DNA of 35,852 nucleotides from Lingula anatina (Eukaryota > Brachiopoda > Lingulata > Lingulida > Lingulidae): NCBI RefSeq assembly GCF_001039355.2, contig NW_019775614.1, positions 26,659 through 62,510 on the forward strand, written 5' to 3'. A program made the translations under genes and the position numbers. Below, piece by piece: positions 21,417 through 30,188 of this stretch; the first letter of the stretch is position 1; each line of letters opens with the position of its first letter. A model generated the notes under the pieces. It saw nothing but the letters and a program-made list of their open reading frames with translations. It had not been told where the DNA came from and did no database searches.

Positions 21417-21770
21417 TTATGGTTATTATAAATGGGTATGGTGAGCTTCTATATCAGTATGTTAAAAATGTAAGCTTGCTATTCATGTCAAATTTTAATT
21501 GATTTTTTTTCTTTTGGCTGGTGAAATAGTAATAAGGACTTAGTTGTTATTAGTAACTGGACTGCTTCTTTAAGTTCTTTTTTTTTTTTGATTGAATTTG
21601 AATAAGACTGTAAACTTAAAAAGAAAGTTTTCTTTTTCTACAGCACTGATGAATCTCTAGTGGAATATTTCCAAAAGTTTAAAACTGATGAGGAACACAA
21701 AGCGAGATCTCAAATGCCTGAAGGACAAGAAATTAGACACCGTCATGTAAACTGTAAACATAGGAGTTGA
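17617..21770 (+). CDS. single-pass membrane protein with C2H2-like finger, 8 exons
   Basis: Exons: 17617-17658, 18403-18558, 18801-19016, 19264-19401, 20175-20235, 20521-20591, 21234-21328, 21644-21770. All introns are GT-AG and every phase joins, giving 301 residues. Residues 1-20 (MNLHEFIYVIIFAFLLEGGN) look like a signal peptide. Residues 67-138 hold the motif WVCEYCGKAF...LHFDNRH, with C114, C117, H130 and H135 spaced as a C2H2 finger. Residues 139-220 are Cys-rich (CLADYCDIFRC, then more cysteines), suggesting disulphides. A transmembrane helix spans about 233-256 (VAYVFLGSFLIVAVLF), followed by a basic 45-residue tail. The inferred topology is type I, N-terminus luminal or extracellular. 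I do not recognise a named family or function; the finger plus Cys block looks like a conserved unit. MITE copies 5 and 6 lie in introns 4 and 6. Exon 1 is short and is the least certain part; the later exons are strong. Confidence 0.85.
19452..19707 (+). mobile_element. MITE family 1, copy 5 (subfamily A, long form)
   Basis: A 256-bp element inside intron 4 of the membrane-protein gene. Ends GACCTGTTCCCATA and TATGGGAATGGGGTC; flanks TAA (19449-19451) and TAA (19708-19710). Unlike copy 2 it keeps both inner arms: CACCTACTGAAGCTG on the left and CAGCTTCAGTAGGCG on the right, around a GGGGGTAATTA loop. The whole element can therefore fold as one hairpin of roughly 115 bp per arm. Confidence 0.85.
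20890..21182 (+). mobile_element. MITE family 1, copy 6 (diverged)
   Basis: About 290 bp inside intron 6. Left end GGAGCGTTCCCAT, right end ATGGGAATGAAGTC, flanked by CTAAG and CTTAG. The CTCGGGGATTCTCGCTAAAA arm faces TTAGCGAGAATCCC. The central 150 bp is unlike the other copies, so it is rearranged or carries an insertion. The edges are accurate to a few bases. Confidence 0.7.
21386..21415. repeat. poly(T) tract in intron 7
   Basis: A T homopolymer of about 30 bases between exons 7 and 8 of the membrane-protein gene. Confidence 0.9.
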
Positions 21771-22024
21771 CAAAGACTGATCTTGATTTGTGTTTGTGGG
21801 CCTGTCCTTGGGCCTTTTTTTTCTTTTGACACTTGTATGTTCCTGTACCAAAGGAGATGGAGATGAATTTTACACTGAATATTAGGCTATATGTCCAAGG
21901 TGCAGTACTGTTTAAAAAATACACAACCAAAGTAGTGTTTTTGCAGAATGATATTTTAGTATTATAGATCATAATAATTATATATTGTTAAGATTTGTGT
22001 TTAAAGCCACATCTTTGTGTCACA

Positions 22025-22030
22025 AATAAA
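22025..22030 (+). terminator. candidate poly(A) signal of membrane-protein gene
   Basis: AATAAA 255 bases after the stop codon at 21768-21770, the first canonical hexamer I noticed downstream. It implies a 3' leader of about 280 bases. Supported by position and motif only. Confidence 0.5.
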
Positions 22031-22299
22031 TACATGTGCAAATTGACGGTTATATTATTGTTCTGGCAGCAGATTCAAAAACAATGGCTACAAAATGTTT
22101 ACCTTGGGTAACCAGTGGTTACCAGTCACATAATTATGGCTGTGTCAATGAGACAATCACATTATATATTTTTTGAACAATTATGAGATACAGCTCCCAT
22201 ATTATCAATAAGAATACCCCCAGTTGATTAGGTATCAGATTGCCAAAGACAGCAGTGAATACAACTGCTCTGTCTGATTGGGCCATGGATTTATCACCT

Positions 22300-22410
22300 A
22301 TCAGACAAGAGCTTTTTCTGCATAAAATCTGCAGAATTCTGCGATTTTTAATTCAATTCTGATGGTTCCTGAGATTTGTCAAGGTCTGCAATAAAATCTG
22401 GTTCAGAGGG
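22300..22410 (+). repeat. dispersed repeat, copy 2
   Basis: Same repeat as the reverse strand of 3215-3320. The core AATTCAATTCTGATGGTTCC and following TGAGATTTGTCAAGGT are identical in both. It lies just beyond the 3' end of the membrane-protein gene. The class is unknown. Confidence 0.6.
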
Positions 22411-23499
22411 TTTTTTTAACCTTGGCCCATCACTGCCTGTTATTAATGGACACAAGTGTACTGAAACTCTTTTTGTATGGCATCTTATAATGGCACATAC
22501 AGTAGGTGTAGCATTTTAAAACTGTTTTTGTTTAAAGAAAGTTCATTTTCTTTTTAATAATTAACCTTATTAGTTTTTTTTTTTTTTTGTGCTGTATACA
22601 TAACATTATCTCTAAAGGTCAGTCTTCAGTGTCAAATTATTTCTGTGAAATTATAGTATTTTGTCTAATGTCAGAGATACGTATATATTTATTGATCGGT
22701 GATATGAGACGTCTGGTGTTTTACATATCCAAGATGCACCTTTTTTGTAAGTTGTCATTAAGGTATGGAGATAATAAGATACATAAACACAATTCAATGG
22801 GTCTTTTGCATTGATTTTATAAAATAATTTTTTTACTAAATATGAGGTAAATATTTTAACATTTTTACGTGGCACCTAAGAAATATAAGAAAAAGATGCT
22901 AATCTTAGTGTGCTTAAACTTTATTCTAAGCAAATCGTTCAGAAATTTATCCTAAATTTTGGACAATAAAGAAAATTAAGGAACATACTACGTGTTTTGG
23001 AATGAAAATTTGAAGACACCTGAAAAAAAAATGATAAATGATTTTTTTTATATTACAAAGAACAAATTCAATAATTACAACATATAAGTGCTAATTTTAA
23101 ATTATTTTAAGTATGATTTTTTTTTTTTTTTATTGTGCTGTACACTGGAAGTCTAGATTTAAACACCACGGTGCTGCATAAAGCGCAATGAAAACTTCAG
23201 TAGTTTCAAAATTGTACCAGTACATACCAATGGAAAAAAAGACTAGTAATATTTTATATGAATTCATTTTTTTTAAATCTGGTGATGAAATTTAAAAAGA
23301 ACAAAAAATTAAATGATGTCCAAAAGGGCTGATCTGCCCTTCTGCGAAGTATTTCATAGTTATCAGTGAGTACATTGTATACTGGTAAATTGGTAAATTA
23401 TACTCACTGATAGAAAGAAGAAGAAATGCTGAAATAATTGAAATTCTGATTGAGTATTTGGCAACTGTTGGGGAACACATCCGGAAGGAAAGGACAATT
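22411..23499. other. gene-free stretch
   Basis: AT-rich with several T runs. A pair of perfect 12-bp arms, TATCAGTGAGTA at 23361-23372 and TACTCACTGATA at 23401-23412, could form a stem with a 28-base loop. No exon can be supported. Confidence 0.4.
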
Positions 23500-23502
23500 T
23501 TA

Positions 23503-23751
23503 GACTGGGTTCCCATACTTAGATCAAACTAACAGGATTGATCCATCTCCGAGGTTAATTCTTGCTAAATTGCTTTCAGCTTAAGCAGCTTAGATGTCTT
23601 GCATGCCTACTGAAGCTGTTAAACGATAATTGCCCCCTAGTAGCTTCAGTAGATGTGACAGACATCTAAGTCGCTTAAGTCGATTGCAATTTAGCGAGAA
23701 TCCCCCAAGAGATAGATCAATCCACATTTAGTATGATAGGGTCTCGGTCTC
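23503..23751 (+). mobile_element. MITE family 1, copy 7 (subfamily A, long form)
   Basis: A 249-bp element with left end GACTGGGTTCCCATAC and a right end reading GGTCTCGGTCTC. TTA flanks it on both sides (23500-23502 and 23752-23754). Both inner arms are kept: GCATGCCTACTGAAGCTG and TAGCTTCAGTAGATGTGAC face each other. It abuts copy 8. Confidence 0.83.
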
Positions 23752-23755
23752 TTAG

Positions 23756-23970
23756 GCTCTGTTCTCACAACTTTTAGATCGATCTATCACCGCGGGGAGT
23801 CTCACTAGATTACTGTCAGATAATCCCCCTTAAGTGTCCGTCCCCGCCTACTACAAGCTTTAAGGGGTAATTAACTTTCGTGTCCGCCCGGCTGACAGCT
23901 ATTTAGCGTGAACCCCCAGGGAGTTAGGTCGATCCAATGTAGGTCGATCTAATCTATGAGAATGGGGTGT
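23756..23970 (+). mobile_element. MITE family 1, copy 8 (subfamily B)
   Basis: A 215-bp element with ends GCTCTGTTCTCACA and TGAGAATGGGGTGT, flanked by TAG (23753-23755 and 23971-23973). The interior matches copy 3 closely (CACCGCGGGGAGTCTCACTA; CAGCTATTTAGCGTGAACCC). Its left TAG overlaps the right TTA of copy 7. Confidence 0.87.
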
Positions 23971-23973
23971 TAG

Positions 23974-24466
23974 TTTTCAGTAAGCACAAATAAGTAACTG
24001 ATATATCCATGCAGTACTTTAAGGATAGTTTAAAAAAGGTCACCGTGACGTCATCAGTAGACAATCTTCGCTGTAAGGCTTATTACAGAGATTACCAGAT
24101 GGCCACATTATGATGCTAATTGATTCGTTCATACTAAGTAATGAATAATAAATTGAATTGATTTTTTACACGTGTTGTAGATTTTCTTTATGAATTTCAC
24201 TTAGTTATATGCAATTAACGGTTACTAAAAGTGACTTAATGAAAGAACGCGCCGAACCTTTTCTTTCAGAATTTTCAAAATGAGAGAAACTTGATATAAT
24301 GCAAATATGGACCAATTCTTAAAATTATTTTGTTCAGTTTGAATATACCCGGTTCGTTCATTCTACCTATGAAAGGTGATTTATATGTCCAGTCAAGTGT
24401 GTTGACCTTGAAAATGCGTTTTTATTTTTATTTATTTCTGCTGTGCGTGTGTGTGTCATTATAACT
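23974..24466. other. gene-free stretch with CRE-like site
   Basis: Non-coding as far as I can see. It contains the perfect palindrome TGACGTCA at 24046-24053 and a modest rise in CpG toward 24500, so it could be a regulatory region for a transcript starting nearby. Confidence 0.3.
24046..24053. promoter_or_regulatory. CRE-like palindrome TGACGTCA
   Basis: Exact full cAMP-response-element consensus (bound by CREB/ATF bZIP factors in animals). A single 8-mer; function is unproven and no confident gene start is adjacent. Confidence 0.25.
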
Positions 24467-24655
24467 TTACCAACCCCTAATCTTCTTTACGAGACGTCCC
24501 TTCTCATAAAACAGACTGTAATTCAAACCGAGGCGTCCGCACGGAAAATAAGCTATCTCTTCATTATTATGCAAATCAGGTGAGCGTTTTGGTGAGAGGT
24601 GCTCAGATAGGACCAAGGTCAGTAGAAGATGGAGAAGAAGGGTGTCCCGTGCCAT
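24467..24655 (-). CDS. candidate secretory-peptide exon (weak)
   Basis: On the minus strand, ATG at 24655-24653 opens 62 codons. The first 20 or so residues (MARDTLLLHLLLTLVLSEHL) look like a signal peptide, followed by PKRSPDLHNNEEIAYFPCG and a segment with a dibasic KK. The frame is also open upstream to 24829, so the start is uncertain. At 24470 a GTAAAG donor could splice before the TGG-TAA end, in which case this would be a first exon. I do not recognise the sequence. The composition is richer in CpG than the surroundings. A chance hydrophobic frame is a real alternative. Confidence 0.22.
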   Translation of the reverse strand: MARDTLLLHLLLTLVLSEHLSPKRSPDLHNNEEIAYFPCGRLGLNYSLFYEKGRLVKKIRGW

Positions 24656-24941
24656 ATTACTCTTACTGCCACATGTAGGCCGAAAAGATGACACTGAAAC
24701 CGGTAGCAGCATCTCGTAAGTCCCGTACATATGATAGAAAATGTATGGTAGCATTTCTAAGTTTTGCATTGACGATATTTTCCCAAAATGCTGCACTCTA
24801 CGGTACTTGCTTGTAGGCAAAATGACCATGGGGATCTCTAACTGACGTGAAGAATACTTCCTCTTAGCTTTACTTCAGTGCCTTTTGGGCACCCCTTGTT
24901 TCTGATACCATTAGCTTTCCGTGGTAGTTCAATATGAATTT

Positions 24942-25165
24942 AAATTCTAATCGCGATTTGTTAATAATAACGCAAGGATACTGACACGAATTACTGTAAT
25001 GAGCATGTGCTGCTTTATCACATCTTTAGACATTGTTTTCTGAATGTGAATTGAAAGTTTAATTGCGATTTGTTCATTGTAACGCAGAGGACACTGACAC
25101 AAATTACTGTAATGAACATGTAAAATCACATCTTTAGACACTGTTTCATGAATGTGAATTTATTC
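24942..25165. repeat. tandem duplication of about 110 bp
   Basis: Two diverged direct units with a period of 112 bp at GCGATTTGTT (24953 and 25065) and 108 bp at CACATCTTTAGACA (25019 and 25127). Shared blocks include GAATTACTGTAATGA-like sequence and TGAATGTGAATT. It lies immediately before the candidate exon at 25178. Confidence 0.8.
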
Positions 25166-25177
25166 CTTTAATTCCAG

Positions 25178-25324
25178 TGACTCAAAGTAGCGTTTACGAA
25201 GATGCCAGGAGCGTCCAACTCAGAGACACGTTTCGTGTTCGACGAATACAACCCCACACCCATGCCAAGATTGCCTCCAATGCCGACGTTTGTCTGCTCG
25301 TTAATTTGCAGGGACGACGTTTAG
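25178..25324 (+). CDS. candidate coding exon, Pro-rich N-terminus (weak)
   Basis: A good acceptor (CCTTTAATTCCAG) at 25177 precedes a GC-richer segment. ATG at 25202 opens 40 codons reading MPGASNSETRFVFDEYNP, then a Pro/Met-rich stretch TPMPRLPPMPTF and a short Cys-containing end before TAG at 25322. It looks like the beginning of a real protein rather than random frame, but no convincing donor is visible before the stop and I do not recognise it. A longer frame also runs through the segment in another register. Confidence 0.25.
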
Positions 25325-27574
25325 TACGGAATGTTATAAGTTTGCTCTTGGTTGTAACATTCTGCTCCAAAACGTACTGCGGTATATCGAATTAAAAGTC
25401 GAATAAAAAGAGATTTTTATTCATGAAACTACTTATAGAGATTAAATCCATACTAAGCGTCCGCCCTGCATGTTGCTGGTTTGCTTCTTTTGGAAATTGT
25501 ATGTTACTGTGACGTAGTACAGTACTCTTAGTCTATCTATCTTTTAGAACCTGAATCATAGATTTGAAGTTCTCATTTAACAGAAATAATGTCTGTATAA
25601 GAATGAAAAATTGTTTGTTTGAAATTACCATATATTAATTTCCAAGGAGAGAAATGCTTTTATTTGTCACTGAAAATATGTGTGGGCAAATCTGCAACTT
25701 GACGCCTCGTTGTGCACTTGAAGATGTACTCCTATTTATTCTAAATTATGTTGACTTCTGGGGAGGAAAGACATTGCAACTCCATTTTGTAAATTGCATA
25801 TAGGAAACCTTTAATAACATTAATCGTGTTTTCAGTCAAAAAAGAGGGAGGGATGTAAAGCTACAAAAGACACTGTTAATAAAACGTATAACGCCTTAGA
25901 AATCCCAACATTGTGTAACGGGAAAAAATGTGCCGAAAGTTACTGCAGAATTGTCCACATATACTATAACGATCTTTTAACAATTATGAATATGGCACTG
26001 TGGCTGTGAATAAACTTCCTCTGGTTCTTGGTGTTCTCTGTGGTGGGCGGGGATCAAAAATCTGTTTTGTGAAACAAAGTTAAACCTTGAGGTGGAGTAA
26101 ATATTCCCATCCGAAGTAAAATTCATTTAATATTGCGGTAGAAAAATGGAGATCTTTGTTGCGAATATGATAAGAAAACTGTTCCTATAGTTGGCTACAA
26201 ACAAAATTTTCCCTGGATTGGGAACATAAAAAAAACGGGAAATGGACTTATTTTAGTTATCCTTTGTCCATTAAAATGTTTCCGTAGGACTGACATTAAT
26301 CATATCCTTTTGCACAAAGGTTTCATTTTCGGAAAGTCGACTTTCGTCAATTTCGTCAATGCTGAAAAAAGAAAGTGAACAATTAAAAATTCTTAAACAA
26401 AATCTATAGAACTTTGAAAATGAGATTATAGATTTATTGTTTCAATTGTTGCACTAAAGTCCATTCTTACAGTTTGGCTAGTTATTTAAGTATTTTTACG
26501 GAATTATCATCTGAAAATGTTATAACAAAGTATTTTTATCCTCTAAACGGTTATTTCGACATTACCAAAGTGTTTATAAACCTAAAAACTTCGTTTGGTT
26601 TGAATTTTTAAAGTGTAACACATGCTTAAAATGTTCTAATTAAAGTTCTTTATCTTACATTTTAATTTTATTTCGGGAGCAAGGGGTGATTGAGAAAGAC
26701 GGGCTTGGTTAGATATCAGTCCTGCATGCCCATGTTTTGTTATTTGTGCTTAGTCTCTTCACTGAACACCGAGAACCAGAGTTAATTTTAAGTGAATGTG
26801 AAAAGTCACATCAAATACACTGATTTTTGTATTACCTTTTCAGTTTGGTTTGAATATTATTCTGAATTTGGCTAAGACTTGAATAATCTTGTAAACCGTC
26901 CATGTCTTTATGTCGCTCCAAATTTTCATGCTTTGCAAAAGTAAATTTTCATCCACAATTACGCAATGTATGATATCTACTTTCGGATTTAGTGCAAAGA
27001 AAACAAAATTTTAAAATAACCCATTGCCAAAACAACGAGGAATGAAGAAATTTTGGTATCTGTTCGATTTGGTGTGCAAACATCAACAAGACGACATAGG
27101 ACAAGGTGGGCTTACGTGTGCGTTAGTGCACGAATGAGGCTAACAGCAGGTTATATGCATTTTTAAAATTGTTACAACCTCTGAATTTGGACAGAAATGT
27201 TTTTGATGGAATTCGATGAAGACAAAGCACTAATGTCAACATCGACAAAAAGTTGCAAGTCCAATTTGTTTTAAAAAAGTCATTTTTTCTACCATCAGTT
27301 CTTGCCAGTCTTTCAAATGTTATATTCTTGAACTTTTTATCATAAATCAAAGATTCTTGCTTTTGGTAACAATTTTCAAAATGCATAAAAAATTCGACTT
27401 GTTTTATTTACAGATAACTATACCGTCTTTTTTCTGCTTGTTATATTTCATTTTGATTTAGAGCACAAAATGTTATATTTTCATTCTTTTTGTAAAAAAA
27501 TTATGCTGTAAATCATTTTGACAATAATAAATGTACAAATGCTTACTTAGTTCAAAACTTGCAAAAAGAATTTC
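25325..27574. other. gene-free stretch
   Basis: AT-rich, no exon or RNA gene supported. A perfect 14-bp palindrome GAAAGTCGACTTTC lies at 26332-26345. Confidence 0.4.
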
Positions 27575-27960
27575 TTTCACCACTAGCTCATCCCGATCCC
27601 TTCATCTCCTGCTTACTATTCTGCCGTCTTATCCACTGAGCCACTGCCTCAACTTACTTCTTGCATGATCGTAGGACCTTCTTGTCGCAATTTAAATCAC
27701 TTATTTGAAATTTTTTTGTAAAAGGTAATTTGCTGGGACCTAGAAGCGCCAGGTTTCGAACCCAAGCTTGCTGTGTCCGAGTTGCGCGTGCTATCCACTC
27801 TCCCAAGTGTTCCCGCCCACCCACCCCTGGTAGACTTTCCTTTTATAGTAACTAAAGGGAATTTTGAAAAGTACCTCTGGAAAAAAATTACTATGTTCCA
27901 AGTACCCGAATCGAACCCCCACCCTTACAGTTCCGACCCAAAGAAAACGCTAAGTCATTT
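27575..27960 (-). repeat. cluster of tRNA-like (SINE-type) modules
   Basis: Read on the minus strand, this stretch has three tRNA-like pieces. Near 27915 a B-box-like GGGGGTTCGATTCG occurs. Near 27750-27790, GAGAGTGGATAGCACGCGC is followed by GGGTTCGAAACC, giving A-box-like and B-box-like blocks at about the right spacing. Near 27630-27655 the A-box-like TGGCTCAGTGGATAAGACGG is followed by a degenerate second half. None folds cleanly as a functional tRNA in my reading, so tRNA-derived SINE remnants are more likely than tRNA genes. Confidence 0.45.
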
Positions 27961-28409
27961 TGCATATAATTGTAAAGTATTTTATTTCGAGCAAAATAAA
28001 CTGCCACATATTTTCAAACATCCACTTGTTAAAATGTTTTTAAAAATATTTTAATCACAATAAATTTTGAATTCAGAAATGTAAAACAAAAATATTGATA
28101 TCTGCATTAAGACTTGCTCAAGTTTGACTGATAAGTAAACTATCTAACGAACTACTTGGTTAATATTTGATCTCAGTTAAAGAATCAGATTTTTAAAATT
28201 CATTTTAACAAAAACAACGGCAGATCTAGTACCTGTCTCAACCCACACCACCGCAATAAAAAAATCGAAAGAAACTCACTCTGATATGATGATTTTAAGA
28301 GTTACAAAAATATTCCAAACTGCCAAGAATTTCAAAATGTGACACCCTTTCAAAATACTTTGTATCTGCCATTGTTTTTATTTCATTTTAACCATAAGGC
28401 CATATGGCC
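27961..28409. other. gene-free stretch
   Basis: Strongly AT-rich; nothing further supportable. Confidence 0.4.
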
Positions 28410-28890
28410 TTTTTTCTACATTTAATACGACATAAAAGTCCAACAGTAATTGTTTGTAAAGAAAAAAATAAGTTGTTGTGTAAAAAAAATATCACAAGCC
28501 GTTTCTGAAATAAATTTCAACATTTAACAGCAACCGATACATGTACGTTCAAATACTATACAAGAGATACACTTCAATGGTGAATTCAATAGAGACAATA
28601 TTGCAAAAAAATTGATCCAAGTACTCCAAATTGAATTTTTTACAGGATAGGACTTTTTCTACATTTGATTCTACATATAACTCAGACAGTTATTGCTTGG
28701 AAGGAAAAAAAAATTTTACTATGTTTTGCAAAAAAAAAAAAAAAAAAAAAAAAAATGTCACAAGGCGTTTGTGAAATAGGCCTATATTTCAACATTTAAC
28801 ATCAACCGATACATTCAAATACTCTACAAAAGATACACTTCAACGAGATACACTTAAAAATCCCCTAGAGACAGTGATTATTAAAAAAAA
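28410..28890. repeat. diverged tandem duplication, about 245-270 bp unit
   Basis: Two direct copies: TTTTTCTACATTTGAT-like starts at 28414 and 28657, then TCACAAGSCGTTTSTGAAATA, TTCAACATTTAACA (28516 and 28788), AACCGATACAT and AAGATACACTTCAA-like blocks occur in the same order. The spacing difference is mostly a 25-base poly(A) run (about 28730-28755) in the second copy. Confidence 0.8.
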
Positions 28891-30054
28891 GCATTTTAGC
28901 AATTGCAACGTGTAATTATCAAATCTGGGCAAAATGGAGGGACAAATCATGGTACTACTTATAACACCTTGCATTTATATTTTAAAGTCCATGGGTGTGC
29001 AACAAACGGTTTTGTAACTTTCTGAACATAAATAATGTGCTCATACGAGATGATAAACATTTCTGCGTCTGCTGTTCGACATACCGAAGATGGTGCCGAA
29101 ATAGAATTGTAAAAAAGCAGCAGTTTTGAAAATGGGATAATTTGGGTCACATGACTGTTCCCTTCATCTATATGCAAAAGTGAGATCTAATCTGTTCAAC
29201 AAATTAATGTCACTAATGCAAGCCGTAATTAACAAATAATTACAAAAATATTGCACATTCTACTCACCTTAACTTAAAAAATAGGTCATACCAGTTGAAC
29301 AAATTTACATAAATAACAAAAACCGTTTAATATATCCAAGTTCTTTTTATAAAGTTTTTAAGGTAGACTCCGATTAGCCAAATCGGTTTGCAACTACATA
29401 CATACATACTCCATTACTTAAACAAAAGGATCGATTGTGGTCCGTAAAAATGGCACTTTTCACTCAACAAGACAGCAAGTTTTCAAGCATCAAAAGATTA
29501 TACAGATACCAGCTTTAAGTAACTAGATTTTGAGTTATCCTTGCTATGGAGACAAAGATTTTCACAAGTGACGATAGAATTATACAAATTTGGAACCCAA
29601 ACGGGGTTTTCAGGCCGTAGTTTTCGAGACGGTTTTTGGATAAAGTAAACCTAAAAGGAAAATTTCTGATTTTTTGCTTTATTTACGGTCTAACCCGCAT
29701 TGCATGCGTTTAATTGAGAAATTAACTCCAGGAGTTCAAAGCGAGTGAAATTATTGTTAATGTTAAGTTCCGAGAGAAATGCTCCATATTTCAAAGATAA
29801 AAAAAATATGCAAATATTTTCTTTTGATAGAATTTTGTCAACTAAGCATTAAATAATTCTAAAAACGGGTTTGAATTGATTGTTTTATTTGTAAGATCAA
29901 CAACTCGAAACTGCTTCAGTACGTTTTATTTCTCTTCTAAGCACTTTAAAGGACATAACATAACTCACCAAATTTGCAAAACAAGTTTTCAAGGTAGCAT
30001 TTTTTAATGCAAAGGTGAAATTGAGCTTGATATGCGAGTTTTTTCTTGGGGCAC
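28891..30054. other. gene-free stretch
   Basis: AT-rich with short open frames only; no splice-supported exon. Confidence 0.4.
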
Positions 30055-30188
30055 GTAACTCGAAAGCGAATAGCGATATCACATAGAGGCCACAATGTAT
30101 TATACAGGCTTTATACAGGGCGATTATGGGCGAGTTATGGAATCGAGACGCTTGTGCTCGGTCGCAATGCGCGATGCTTTCGAGTTAC
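30055..30188. repeat. inverted-repeat (MITE-like) segment
   Basis: GTAACTCGAAAGC at 30055-30067 is repeated as its exact reverse complement at 30176-30188, with the match extending weakly outward (GGGGCAC versus GGGCCCT) and inward (GCGAATAGCG versus GCATCGCG). The interior has CGAG-rich motifs. No target duplication is evident. Confidence 0.5.

Noticed and set aside
27720-27800. A functional tRNA gene on the minus strand.
   Set aside because: A- and B-box-like blocks exist, but I could not pair a full acceptor stem or anticodon arm; a SINE remnant fits better.
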